Notes: generated by a model from the sequence alone, not told the origin. Shown: positions 6,495 through 14,287, counted from the stretch's first letter. The stretch is DNA of 24,611 nt from Planctomycetota bacterium (GCA_016208805.1 JACQXL010000150.1:1-24611); one strand, 5' to 3'. Translations and numbers: made by a program.

Positions 6495-7817
6495 TCTTGT
6501 ACTCCACTATCGCTTTCTTAATATGTTCCACGACACCTTCTTCAAGTTTCTTGGTCTTCCTTATTTCCTCCCTGATGCCCGGATGTCTGTCGTTTATATA
6601 CTTGCGGAACCCATGTATCAACGGCTGGACTTTTTCAGCCGGGATGTCGTCAAGGTAGCCGTTCGTGCCTATGTAGATTTCAATCACCTGGTCTTCCAGC
6701 GGCATGGGTTGGTATTGTGTTTGTTTGAGCACTTCAACCAGCCGTTCGCCGCGGGTGAGCTGTGCCTGGGTGGTTTTGTCAAGGTCGGAGGCAAACTGGG
6801 CGAATGCGGCCAGTTCGCGGTATTGAGCCATATCAAGCCGCAGTTTACCGGCCACCTTTTTCATTGCCGGAGTCTGGGCCGAGCCGCCGACCCGGGAAAC
6901 CGAGACGCCGATATTCACGGCCGGCCGGATGCCGGCATAAAACAGGTCCGGCTCAAGATATATCTGGCCGTCGGTGATAGAAATAACATTGGTTGAGATA
7001 TAACCGGCGATATCGCCGGCCTGGGTTTCCACGATAGGCAGTGCAGTGAGCGAGCCGGCGCCGAGTTCGTCGGACAGTTTGGCGGCGCGCTCCAGGAGCC
7101 GCGAATGGAGGTTGAATATATCGCCCGGGTAGGCCTCGCGGCCGGGCGGACGGCGCAGCAACAGGGACAGCTGGCGGTACGCCACGGCGTGCTTGGACAG
7201 GTCGTCATAAATAATAAGCGCGTGCTTGCCGTTATCGCGGAAGTATTCGCCCATGGCGCAGCCGCTGTAAGGCGCGATATAGAGAAGCGCCGACGGGTCG
7301 GACGAATTGGCCGCAACCACGGTCGTATATTTCATCGCGCCGTGTTTTTCCAGGGTATTGACAATGCCGGCCACGGTGGATGCCTTCTGGCCGATGGCAA
7401 CGTAGATGCAAATCACGCCGCTGTCTTTCTGGTTGAGGATGGCATCGATGGTCAGGGCGGTCTTGCCGGTCTGGCGGTCGCCGATGATGAGTTCGCGCTG
7501 TCCGCGGCCGATGGGGATTATTGAATCAATCGCTTTCCAGCCGGTCTGGAGCGGTTCTTTGACGGGCTGGCGCTGGATGACGTTGGGCGCACGGCCTTCT
7601 ATGGGACGATGCTGGTCGGTAACAATCGGACCTTTGCCGTCAATCGGCTGGCCCAAGGCGTTGACAACCTGGCCATGACCTTATCCATCCCGTAGACCAG
7701 CGCGATGCCGTCGCCGACCTGCAGGACCGTGCCGACGGTTTCCATTTGCATTTTAGCCGTGTAGCCGCCGATTTCCTTTTCCAGGATATTGGTGATTTCC
7801 TCGGGTTTGATTGGCAT
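6475..7817 (-). pseudogene. atpA: ATP synthase F1 alpha subunit, internal deletion with frame break
   Basis: The ATG at 7817 (ribosome site GGGAG) starts MPIKPEEITNILEKEIGGY and runs to VYGMDKVMA, about residue 49. The next recognisable sequence is VVNALGQPIDGKGPI in another frame, which continues intact to 6475. That part holds the P-loop GDRQTGKT, LIIYDDLSKHAVAYRQ, the Arg-finger segment SRVGGSAQT and the C-terminal helices. Compared with E. coli AtpA about 57 residues of the N-terminal beta-barrel (GEMISLPG to GLLGR) are missing. The junction lies at about 7666-7676. As written the gene cannot give a normal alpha subunit. Because the other core atp genes are intact or open, an assembly gap closed wrongly is as likely as a true deletion. 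Confidence 0.9.
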
Positions 7818-7841
7818 AATTAACTCCCTTTGCCCGTCGTA

Positions 7842-7861
7842 GTCCCGATGGTCATCGGGAC
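7842..7861. repeat. CCCGATG palindrome
   Basis: GTCCCGATG-GT-CATCGGGAC, a perfect 9-bp stem with a 2-base centre, between atpH and atpA. It is one of several TCCCGA/TCGGGA palindromes in the window. Confidence 0.75.
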
Positions 7862-7872
7862 GAAGGCAGGTT

Positions 7873-8418
7873 TTATTTTGCCCCTATTAATTGCTCTTTC
7901 ATCTTTCTTAAACTACCCAGCGCGCTGCCGTCCATGACCAGGTCGCCGACCTGGACGGACAGCCCGCCCAAAATTGCGCGGGAGATATCTTTCTGGATAA
8001 CCACCTGTTTGCCGGTTACGGACGCCAGTTTTTTCTGGAGCGCCGATTCTTCCTGCTGGTTTAACGGAAATGCCGAGGTCACCCTGGCCCGGATAATGCC
8101 TTGCGATTCGTCGGACAGGACATTAAATAATTCCGCGATATCCGGGATGGATTCTATGCGCCGCTTGGACAGGAGCGTTTTCAGGAATTTCAGAGTTATC
8201 GGATTGACCTTGTTCCGGAATATATTCCGGACGGTTTTATTCTTGTTTTCAAGCGAGATTAAAGGATTGGCCAGAATTTGGGATAATTCGTTCCGGGAAC
8301 GGTATAAATCAGACACGGCGGCCAAATCCTGCTTGACGGCATCAATCAGGCCCTGCTGTTTGGCGAGGCTGATTAATGCCAGGGCGTAACGTCTGGCAAT
8401 GGTCTTTTCCGTTCTCAT
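7873..8418 (-). CDS. atpH: ATP synthase F1 delta subunit
   Basis: A 181-residue delta/OSCP protein. The N-terminal helical domain is TIARRYALALISLAKQQGL, then RNELSQILANPLIS, FLKTLLSKRRIESIPDIAELF, and the C-terminal motif RAILGGLSVQVGDLVMDGSALGSL (G-G-D-G pattern). I chose the ATG at 8418 over an upstream in-frame GTG. Family members start at this point, and the GTG lies inside the AACCACAGAT repeat. The ribosome site is weak (ACAGGT). It joins the F1 alpha subunit to the peripheral stalk. Confidence 0.95.
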   Translation of the reverse strand: MRTEKTIARRYALALISLAKQQGLIDAVKQDLAAVSDLYRSRNELSQILANPLISLENKNKTVRNIFRNKVNPITLKFLKTLLSKRRIESIPDIAELFNVLSDESQGIIRARVTSAFPLNQQEESALQKKLASVTGKQVVIQKDISRAILGGLSVQVGDLVMDGSALGSLRKMKEQLIGAK

Positions 8419-8424
8419 ACCTGT

Positions 8425-8485
8425 AACCACAGATTAACACCGATGAACACTGATTATCCGCGTCTATCTGTGTGTATCTGTGGTT
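8425..8485. repeat. AACCACAGAT palindromic repeat between atpF and atpH
   Basis: AACCACAGAT (8425-8434) and ATCTGTGGTT (8476-8485) are perfect 10-bp inverted ends of a 61-base element. It encodes the last residues of AtpF (TTDTHR region) and its stop, and lies just upstream of the atpH start. Confidence 0.8.
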
Positions 8486-9015
8486 CCTATCTCATCCAGG
8501 AATTTGGATACCAACCTGGAATTAGTCGGTTCGTCTATTTCCTTGGCGACAATCTTTTCGGCGGCGGCAATGGCCAGAGAGGCAATTTCGTTGTGCAGTT
8601 CCTTGAGCGCCTTCTTCTTTTCCAGCTCAATCTCGTCCTTGGCCCGGCGCAGGACGTTATCGGCCTGCGAGTGCGCCTCGGAAATGATGCCGGTCTTGGC
8701 CGCCAACCCTTCCTTGACCGCCTCCTGGACCTTCTGGTAGGCTTCTTTTTCTATCTGGGCCAGCCTGGTCTGGTATTCCTCGCTTAATCTGGCGATTTCC
8801 TTTTTATCCAGCGCTATCTTATCAAAAGTGCCGTCAATCTCCTTTTTACGGCTGTCCAGGTGCTGGATCACCCGGCTGAAGAGCGCCTTTCTGAGGACTA
8901 TGAAAAGGACAATAAAGTTAATAATTAATAGAAGGATTACCTGCCCATTCCCTCCCATTGCATCAAAGAACGTTTTGCCTGCCTGGACTAATGATTGTAA
9001 TAATTGTTGTAACAT
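8464..9015 (-). CDS. atpF: ATP synthase Fo b subunit
   Basis: A 183-residue peripheral-stalk subunit. One N-terminal membrane helix (VILLLIINFIVLFIVLRKAL) is followed by a long charged helix, with the usual SRKKEIDGTFDKI, EAHSQADNVLRRAKDEIE and EIASLAIAAAEKIVAKEID segments. The ATG at 9015 has a GAGGAAT ribosome site 5-8 bases away. The last six or so residues (TTDTHR) come from the AACCACAGAT repeat, so the natural C-terminus may have been replaced. It sits in normal order between atpE and atpH. Confidence 0.95.
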   Translation of the reverse strand: MLQQLLQSLVQAGKTFFDAMGGNGQVILLLIINFIVLFIVLRKALFSRVIQHLDSRKKEIDGTFDKIALDKKEIARLSEEYQTRLAQIEKEAYQKVQEAVKEGLAAKTGIISEAHSQADNVLRRAKDEIELEKKKALKELHNEIASLAIAAAEKIVAKEIDEPTNSRLVSKFLDEIGTTDTHR

Positions 9016-9030
9016 AAATATTATTCCTCA

Positions 9031-9060
9031 GTCCCGCCCAGACGAACGTCGGGGCGGGAC
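9031..9060. repeat. Palindrome between atpE and atpF
   Basis: GTCCCGCC (9031-9038) and GGCGGGAC (9053-9060) enclose a 14-base loop. It occupies the atpE-atpF spacer just upstream of the atpF ribosome site. An RNA hairpin here could adjust the expression of E relative to F; that is inference only. Confidence 0.65.
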
Positions 9061-9064
9061 GATA

Positions 9065-9412
9065 TTATTTTCCTTTTTCTTTGGCCTCTTTTTCCGCCTT
9101 GTAAGTATCCACTAATTTCTGGTTTTCCAAGGATTCTTTACCATACTTTGCCTTAATTACATCCCCCAAACTACCATTTAGCAAAATCGCTATTAAAAGA
9201 GTGTAGAGAACCAGTGTTTCAATTAAGGCGAGACCGATAATCATTGAGGTAAAAATCCGACCGCCGGCTTCGGGCTGTCTGGCAATGGCTTCAACAGCGC
9301 GCCATATCGCGCGCGATTGGCTGAGTGCGCCAATAGAAGCGGCTATCGCCATTCCTAACCCGATGGCTAATGCAAGCATCGCGGGCGTCCAGTCCATTCC
9401 TGTCGTTGGCAT
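9065..9412 (-). CDS. atpE: ATP synthase Fo c subunit with Na+-type ligands
   Basis: A 115-residue proteolipid with two membrane helices (about residues 11-45 and 53-79) joined by the conserved polar loop ARQPEAGG. The ion-carrying Glu is E65. Q32 in helix 1 and T66 and Y70 in helix 2 fall at the same numbers as the sodium ligands and stabilising Tyr of the Ilyobacter tartaricus c subunit (Q32, E65, S66, Y70). Proton-type c rings with Glu usually have Ala at 66. L63 and L67 differ from the Ilyobacter residues. After helix 2 there is an unusual 35-residue charged tail rich in Lys and Glu. The ribosome site AAAGGGGG precedes the ATG. Confidence 0.95.
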   Translation of the reverse strand: MPTTGMDWTPAMLALAIGLGMAIAASIGALSQSRAIWRAVEAIARQPEAGGRIFTSMIIGLALIETLVLYTLLIAILLNGSLGDVIKAKYGKESLENQKLVDTYKAEKEAKEKGK

Positions 9413-9431
9413 TTAGTTATCACCCCCTTTC

Positions 9432-10184
9432 TTAGTGCTCTTCGTGTGCGGTTAACAACATAATATAGATGGATGAGAGCGCAGTAAAGATAAACGCCTG
9501 CAGAAACGAGGTAAATACCGCAAAGAAGAACATTATTATCTGAAGCGGCAACATTGGGAACCCCATATTAATCAAAGATATGATTATAGTATCTTCGCCA
9601 TAAATATTCCCGAAAAGACGCAGTGATAACGACAATGGTTTTATTGCTTCACCTAATACATGTAACGGGAACATCAATAAAGCCAGTCCCCACATTATCA
9701 ATCCTTTGGGCGAGCCAGCCAAGTGCTTGAGATATCCCCCGAAACCATTGGCCTGTATCCCGTAAACCTGCACCATTATAATCACCACCAATGCCATAGA
9801 AACGGTGCAGTTCCAGTTGGCCGTTGGCGAAATCATCCCGGGAATCAGGCCCAGGAGGTTCAGCCCGAAGATAAAGATGAATGTGGTGCCCAAGAGCCCC
9901 AAGTATTTCCGGCCGCCGTGGCCGATCAAGGAATCAAGGAGATTGCCGAGCGCATCAACCACGGTTTCCATCAGCGCCTGTAACCGGCCCGGCGACTTAT
10001 TAAGCCGCCTAGTCGCGATATAAGACAGGGCTATCAAAACGCCCATCACCAGCCAACTGGATACGATTATCTTGAAATAGGTCTCGCCGTTTTCGCCTTT
10101 GAGGAACTCCGGCAACAAACCGCTGTGTGAGAGTTTTTCGTATAAAGGCGTCAGGATACTGGGTGGATGATGTTCACTGGCCAT
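9432..10184 (-). CDS. atpB: ATP synthase Fo a subunit
   Basis: A 250-residue membrane protein with the stator channel helices. The essential Arg is in LSLSLRLFGNIYGED, and the final helices are FFFAVFTSFLQAFIFTALSSIYI. Other family landmarks are LMETVVDALGNLLDSLIG, FGLNLLGLIPG and MFPLHVLGEAIKP. It works with the c ring to move ions across the inner membrane. Its ATG lies one base after the stop of the AtpI-like gene, and its own stop is 19 bases before atpE. Confidence 0.97.
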   Translation of the reverse strand: MASEHHPPSILTPLYEKLSHSGLLPEFLKGENGETYFKIIVSSWLVMGVLIALSYIATRRLNKSPGRLQALMETVVDALGNLLDSLIGHGGRKYLGLLGTTFIFIFGLNLLGLIPGMISPTANWNCTVSMALVVIIMVQVYGIQANGFGGYLKHLAGSPKGLIMWGLALLMFPLHVLGEAIKPLSLSLRLFGNIYGEDTIIISLINMGFPMLPLQIIMFFFAVFTSFLQAFIFTALSSIYIMLLTAHEEH

Positions 10185-10185
10185 A

Positions 10186-10554
10186 TTAAAATTTATTATC
10201 TGCGGTTCTACTATCCGTGACTAATGTATTAATCAGCATCACCGGTGGCGCGATTAACAGGCCGATAATAAACGGGATAATCGTGAAAAAGTTTGCGCTC
10301 ACAATCAGGTATAAAATAAGACCGATTACCAGTAATTTTATCAGGATAAAACCGATGATGGCCGGTTTGAAATATCCGGATTTCGCATTGGTGAACAGCA
10401 ACCGACCGGCGATATGCCAGGTCATAAAAGGATAAATACCAACCGCCATTCCCAGAAATGAGTTAACGGCCATATTAAATCTGCCCAGAACCGTCAATAT
10501 TACAAAACCGGCCACTGCTAACAACCCAAGATATAAGTAGATTCTTAATCCCAT
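10186..10554 (-). CDS. atpI: AtpI-like membrane protein, first gene of the atp operon
   Basis: A 122-residue protein with four predicted membrane helices (residues about 5-25, 30-50, 62-84 and 89-110). Between helices 1-2 and 3 are short polar segments (GRFNMAVNSFLG, NAKSGYFKP). Position at the head of an F-ATPase operon, size and topology fit the AtpI family, which helps c-ring assembly and may import Mg2+ in some bacteria. Sequence motifs are weak, so the assignment leans on context. It starts 27 bases after a good sigma-70 -10 element. Confidence 0.75.
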   Translation of the reverse strand: MGLRIYLYLGLLAVAGFVILTVLGRFNMAVNSFLGMAVGIYPFMTWHIAGRLLFTNAKSGYFKPAIIGFILIKLLVIGLILYLIVSANFFTIIPFIIGLLIAPPVMLINTLVTDSRTADNKF

Positions 10555-10580
10555 AATCTGTCTGCAGTTAGAGATTAATT

Positions 10581-10608
10581 AGATTACTAAAAACAGATAA
10601 CCTGTCAA
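10581..10608 (-). promoter_or_regulatory. Sigma-70-type promoter of the atp operon
   Basis: On the minus strand TTGACA (10608-10603), a 16-base spacer and TAATCT (10586-10581). It lies between korC and atpI and would drive the atp operon separately from the kor genes. No terminator is visible after korC, so read-through is possible. Confidence 0.65.
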
Positions 10609-10636
10609 GATAATGGGAGCATCTTTTACGCTGGCC

Positions 10637-11155
10637 TTATTGTGCCAAGCCGAGTTCTATGGCTTCCCGGGCCGTTTTGGAGAGTTGACTTTCGGTCATT
10701 ACCTTGCGGAGGGCCTGGCGGTCAATCAGGGTGTATGTCTTCAGGAACGCTCCCAGCAGTATCAGATTGGCCATCTGGGCGTTCTTAAAGTATTCCTGGG
10801 CTAACTTGGTGGCCGGGATTGCTATGCCGTCCGCGGCCTTACCGACAAGTGTGCTATCATAAATTATATTAATTCCCTTTGTGGTCTTTGTGGCTTTGTG
10901 GTGAGTAATTTCTTCGTACGCCTTCTGGTGCATCGCTATAAAGATATTGGGGGACTCGACATAAGGATAGTCCATCGGCTTATCAGAAAGCACGACCTCA
11001 GATGTGGTTACGCTGCCCCGGCTTTCCGGCCCGTAATGCGCTGCGGCCGAGACATATTTATATTCCGAACCGGCCATCTGGCCGAGCAGGTTGGCCGCAT
11101 AGACCACGCCCTGGCCGCCGATACCGCCGAACCATATTTCTATGCGTTTATTCAT
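10637..11155 (-). CDS. korC: 2-oxoacid:ferredoxin oxidoreductase gamma subunit
   Basis: About 172 residues from the ATG at 11155 (MNKRIEIWFGGIGGQGVVYA). An upstream start at 11218 would translate repeat DNA, so I rejected it. The glycine-rich GGIGGQG motif, SAAAHYGPESRGSVTTSEVVLS and the ending SQLSKTAREAIELGLAQ are typical of the gamma domain. This domain binds the CoA/phosphate end in the KGOR/POR enzyme class. Residues corresponding to THHKATKTTK are extra and are encoded by three tandem CTTTGTGG words (10877-10904), an in-frame repeat insertion before the IIYDS strand. It is separated from korB by the GxxExxY gene. Confidence 0.9.
   Translation of the reverse strand: MNKRIEIWFGGIGGQGVVYAANLLGQMAGSEYKYVSAAAHYGPESRGSVTTSEVVLSDKPMDYPYVESPNIFIAMHQKAYEEITHHKATKTTKGINIIYDSTLVGKAADGIAIPATKLAQEYFKNAQMANLILLGAFLKTYTLIDRQALRKVMTESQLSKTAREAIELGLAQ
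10877..10904. repeat. CTTTGTGG tandem repeat inside korC
   Basis: CTTTGTGGT, CTTTGTGG and CTTTGTGGTGA in tandem within coding sequence. It shares the word CTTTGTGGTGA with the intergenic element ending near 2808. Confidence 0.7.
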
Positions 11156-11223
11156 ATTTTTAGTATGCGGATTTAACTGATTACTGAACTCTTGCGAAAC
11201 GGATAACAGGCCGTCCAAAAGGT

Positions 11224-11312
11224 GTCATTCTGAGCCCGAAGGGCGAAGAATCTCGTCCCAAATCCTCATAAAACGCAGATTCTTCACTCCGCTACGCTCC
11301 GTTCAGAATGAC
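11224..11312. repeat. GTCATTCTGA palindromic repeat
   Basis: Perfect ends GTCATTCTGA (11224-11233) and TCAGAATGAC (11303-11312), with inner GAAGAATCT and AGATTCTTC arms. It is an 89-base element able to form a long hairpin, between korC and the GxxExxY gene. Similar words are common in many environmental bacterial genomes. Confidence 0.8.
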
Positions 11313-11317
11313 AGAGG

Positions 11318-11363
11318 GGGTGATTAAACTGATAATTACTTAAATCTGTTTAATCAGCATCCT
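11318..11363. repeat. ATCCG-type repeat fragment at the 3' end of the GxxExxY gene
   Basis: On the minus strand GATTAAACAGATTT followed by ATCAGTTTAATC. It contains the TAA stop of the GxxExxY gene. Confidence 0.55.
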
Positions 11364-11754
11364 TAATCTCTCCTAAATGGGAGTTAACCATCCTTTTGAT
11401 GTATAATTTATCGCTACCGAAATTAACCAATAAGCCTAATGCCAGGCCTGAGACCTTTAGGTAACTTAATAATTGGGCTTCATATGCCGGATGTATCTCA
11501 ATCACGGCTTTGAGTTCTAGAATAATCTTATCAAACGCAATCAGGTCAATCCGGTATTCGTCAATTATTTCATCTTTATACTTAACTTGAACTATCTTTT
11601 CACGGACAAACGGTATTTTATTGTCACGGAATTCTTTGATTAGTGCCCTTTTATAGGTTTCTTCCTTGAGTCCGGGCCCCAGGTGATTATAAACATCCAT
11701 AATACAGCGCCTAAGTTTGAAGGTCAGTTCCTTATAAATTAGTTCTTTTGCCAT
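11350..11754 (-). CDS. GxxExxY protein, PD-(D/E)XK nuclease-like, inside the kor operon
   Basis: A 134-residue protein with the name-giving motif GLKEETY in HLGPGLKEETYKRALIKEF. The nuclease-fold core is IDLIAFDKIILELKAV (Asp, then Glu-Leu-Lys), followed by HPAYEAQLLSYLKVSGLALGLLVNFGS. The family is assigned to the PD-(D/E)XK superfamily; its cellular job is unknown. It splits korB from korC and has ATCCG-type repeat sequence on both sides. It therefore looks like an inserted accessory gene rather than a subunit of the oxidoreductase. No Shine-Dalgarno is visible at the ATG. Confidence 0.88.
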   Translation of the reverse strand: MAKELIYKELTFKLRRCIMDVYNHLGPGLKEETYKRALIKEFRDNKIPFVREKIVQVKYKDEIIDEYRIDLIAFDKIILELKAVIEIHPAYEAQLLSYLKVSGLALGLLVNFGSDKLYIKRMVNSHLGEIKDAD

Positions 11755-11757
11755 ATG

Positions 11758-11848
11758 TTAATTACTACACTGATTGAACCGATAAAACTGAACGCGTAAG
11801 TCTCTTATCCAAGATTATCTGTTAAATCTGTTTAATCCGTATACTTAA
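11758..11848. repeat. ATCCG-type repeat region between korB and the GxxExxY gene
   Basis: It contains CACTGATTGAACCGATAAAACTGA and GTTAAATCTGTTTAATCCG-type words in inverted relation. On the minus strand its first bases give the TAA stop of korB. Confidence 0.55.
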
Positions 11849-12579
11849 AATTCTCCTGTCAGAATCTCGCCGTCTTGAGGCGTCTTGCTTACCGCGGTTT
11901 TCAGGTTCATTATCGCTGATGACGCCGACCCGCCGCAGGTATTCTGGTTACGACGTCCAAACTGGGTATAACAGGGCGAGATGACATCCACGAAAGAAAA
12001 CCCTTTATGCTGCAAGGCCGTTTTGAGGTATTTTATCAGTTCGCGCATATGATAGACCGTGCCGCGGGCGACATAATCGGCGCCGGCGCCCTTGACCAGT
12101 TTGCACAGGTCAAAATCACGTTCCGGGTTGCCCTGCGGTGTGGTGGCGCTTTTGGCTCCGGTCGGGGTGGTCGGCGCCACCTGGCCGCCGGTCATCCCGT
12201 AGATGGAATTATTGGCGCAGATAACAGTCATCTCTATATTACGCCGAGCCGCGTGTATCAGGTGGTTACCGCCGATGGCCGATAGGTCGCCGTCGCCGCT
12301 GATAACCACGACCTTAAGTTTAGGATTCACCAGTTTTATGCCGGTGGCAAAGGTTATCGGACGTCCGTGCGTGGTATGCATCGTATCGGCCGCAAAGTGC
12401 GGGCTGGGTATCCAGGCCGCGCAGCCGATACCGGAAAGGAATACCATCTTGTCAATATCAAGTTTTAATTCATCTATCGCCCGGAGTAACGCCTGCATCA
12501 GTATGCCGTGCCCGCAACCGGGACAGAACGGCGTAGGAAAGACATCAGGACGAATATATTTCTTAAGTGTTTCTATCAT
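11845..12579 (-). CDS. korB: 2-oxoacid:ferredoxin oxidoreductase beta subunit
   Basis: A 244-residue TPP-binding subunit. FCPGCGHGILMQ carries two of the cluster-binding Cys; then GIGCAAWIP, HTTHGRPITFATG, and the TPP/Mg motif GDGDLSAIGGNHLIHAARRN with NNSIYGMTGGQ. The C-terminal part is FVDVISPCYTQFGRRN. The ATG overlaps the restored TGA stop of korA (ATGA), a sign of translational coupling. The protein ends GEILTGEF with the stop inside an ATCCG-type repeat, somewhat shorter than many homologues. Part of the natural C-terminus may have been lost to the repeat. It oxidises 2-oxoacids (probably 2-oxoglutarate) with CoA, reducing ferredoxin. Confidence 0.95.
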   Translation of the reverse strand: MIETLKKYIRPDVFPTPFCPGCGHGILMQALLRAIDELKLDIDKMVFLSGIGCAAWIPSPHFAADTMHTTHGRPITFATGIKLVNPKLKVVVISGDGDLSAIGGNHLIHAARRNIEMTVICANNSIYGMTGGQVAPTTPTGAKSATTPQGNPERDFDLCKLVKGAGADYVARGTVYHMRELIKYLKTALQHKGFSFVDVISPCYTQFGRRNQNTCGGSASSAIMNLKTAVSKTPQDGEILTGEF

Positions 12580-13624
12580 AGCAACGACTCTATCTCGGAC
12601 GGCGTTATCACCTGTCCGTTGGTCTTATTCAACGGAACTCACGGATGACCTGGCCCTGGTTCATCTCAGGCACAATTATCTTTGAGATGGACGTCGGCAG
12701 TGATTTAAGTTTGTTCTCCGGCATCGGCCAGACGGTCTTGAGCCGCAATAGCCCCGCTTTGCCCCCCTTTTCCCGCGCCAGTTCCACCGCCCGCAAGGCA
12801 CTCCGGGCCGTAAAGCCATAGGCAATAACCAGAACCGTTGTTTGCCCGTCCAGATAATATTCCTCGTATTCCGTAATCCGGTCCGCATTCAGCCTGATTT
12901 TATCGCAGAAATGGGTCGTAAACTTCGCCTGTATTTCCGGCGACTGGGTCTTGCGAATGCCCCATTCATCGTGGGTTGAGCCGGTGATGGATAGTTTTTT
13001 GCCCTGCCCGAGTGTCGGCATCAACGCGCCGGGACCAAAAAATGGTTTGTCCGATTTGGGTGACCGCTTGATAATTTCTACGTCTTTAGATAACTCGGCC
13101 TTTTCCCTCAAGTGTCCAACCGCTTCATCGGATAACAGGAATACCGGGGTACGGTATGTTTCGGCCAGGTTAAACGCCTTAATAGTCAGTTCGTACATTT
13201 CCTGAACCGACCAGGGAGAGAACGCGATAATTTCGTAATCGCCGTGCGTACCCCAACGGACCTGCATCACGTCGCCGGAAGCGACCTTGGTGGCCTGACC
13301 GGTGGACGGCCCGGCCCGCTGGACATCGACAATCACGCACGGGGTCTCCGTCATTATGCCGTACCCAATATTTTCCAGCATCAGCGATAATCCCGGTCCT
13401 GATGTCGCGGTCATTGACTTGGCGCCGGTCCAGGCCGCGCCGATAACCGCGCCGATTGAACCTATCTCATCCTCCATTTGGATAAATGTGCCGTCGGCCT
13501 TGGGCAGTTCCACGGCCATCCGTTCCATTATTTCCGATGAAGGCGTGATGGGGTATCCGGCATAGAAGCGGCATCCGGCCGCAATCGCCCCCAATGCGCA
13601 CGCCTCGTTACCTTGTAGAAACAT
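12576..13624 (-). pseudogene. korA: 2-oxoacid:ferredoxin oxidoreductase alpha subunit, frame broken near the C-terminus
   Basis: It starts MFLQGNEACALGAIAAGCRF with the hallmark YAGYPITPSSEI, then QMEDEIGSIGAVIGAAWTGA, GPGLSLMLENIGYG and a C-terminal domain VLVIAYGFTARSALRAV. The open frame ends at 12629 as VIREFR. In the next frame the expected family ending NKTNGQVITPSEIESLL is present, and its TGA overlaps the korB ATG exactly as in intact operons. About 10-13 residues between VIRE and the NK motif are missing and the frame is shifted; the break is at about 12630-12645. Only the extreme C-terminus is affected, so a partly working product is possible if the sequence is correct. Confidence 0.9.
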
Positions 13625-13673
13625 AAGTAAAAAATTAGAAGTTAAAAGTTAGAGGTAAAAAGTAATACCACTA

Positions 13674-14024
13674 TTATTTATTTTGTTTGGCAGTCTTAAC
13701 ACTTTTCCCCAGAATGTTGGTGATTTCTACAGATTCATTGGTAACATCTTCCACAATATTTGGCCCAACTATGCCGGAATCGCGTAAAAGTCTAAGCCAC
13801 AGGTTGGTTTCTTTTGCTTCTTTGAAAGATGTACTTAATTTGTAAGTAAAATCATCTTTACTAAAACCAGCAATGGCTTCTTCATAGTTGGCGGCAACAG
13901 AGGTGCCAGAACGGATTAATTGTTTACCTATTTCCCTGGCGGATAATTCGGAAGGAAGCGTTCTTACCAATTTAACTATACTTAAAGCAAATTTATATAA
14001 TCTTTCGCTAATCTCTTTAGACAT
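13674..14024 (-). CDS. Four-helix-bundle protein (23S rRNA intervening-sequence family), inside the kor operon
   Basis: A 116-residue protein from the ATG at 14024, preceded by GGAGGG. An earlier in-frame start at 14048 would overlap korD and lacks a site. Family features: LYKFALSIVKLVRTLP, then IGKQLIRSGTSVAANYEEAIAG, FTYKLSTSFKEAKETNLWLRLL and a final helix with NESVEITNILGKS. The length is normal for the family, unlike the copy at 4937. It separates korD from korA. The two copies are clearly different in sequence, so they are not a recent duplication. Confidence 0.88.
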   Translation of the reverse strand: MSKEISERLYKFALSIVKLVRTLPSELSAREIGKQLIRSGTSVAANYEEAIAGFSKDDFTYKLSTSFKEAKETNLWLRLLRDSGIVGPNIVEDVTNESVEITNILGKSVKTAKQNK

Positions 14025-14028
14025 TTTA

Positions 14029-14280
14029 TTACCCTCCTTTCGCATCACTTTTTACTTCCTCCTTTTTACTTTTAACTTCTATAGCCAGGTCCGGGCAATG
14101 GAGTTCGCATTCCATACACCCGATACAATCGGCCTGGCGTTTGACTACTGCTGTAAAATAACCGCTCGGTGCCGGTTTATCGGACATTTCCAGCACCTTC
14201 TTGGGGCAGATGGCCACGCAGACCTCGCATCCCTTGCACCAAGCGGTGTTGATTTGTATATCAAATGACTTTTTAGCCAC
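14029..14280 (-). CDS. korD: 2-oxoacid:ferredoxin oxidoreductase delta (ferredoxin) subunit
   Basis: An 83-residue 2x[4Fe-4S] ferredoxin with CKGCEVCVAICP and CIGCMECELHCP. It takes electrons from the alpha/beta core. The start is a GTG (VAKKSFDIQIN region) without a clear ribosome site. The last 18 or so residues repeat the words VKSKKEE and VKSDAKGG, coded by tandem AAGTAAAAAG-type DNA. This simple-repeat tail holds the ribosome site of the next gene. It is the first gene of the kor operon. Confidence 0.93.
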   Translation of the reverse strand: MAKKSFDIQINTAWCKGCEVCVAICPKKVLEMSDKPAPSGYFTAVVKRQADCIGCMECELHCPDLAIEVKSKKEEVKSDAKGG

Positions 14281-14287
14281 GATTATT

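Noticed and set aside
11156..11218. Longer N-terminus for korC
   Set aside because: The extra residues come from ATCCG-type repeat DNA, and the family begins at MNKRIEIWFGG.
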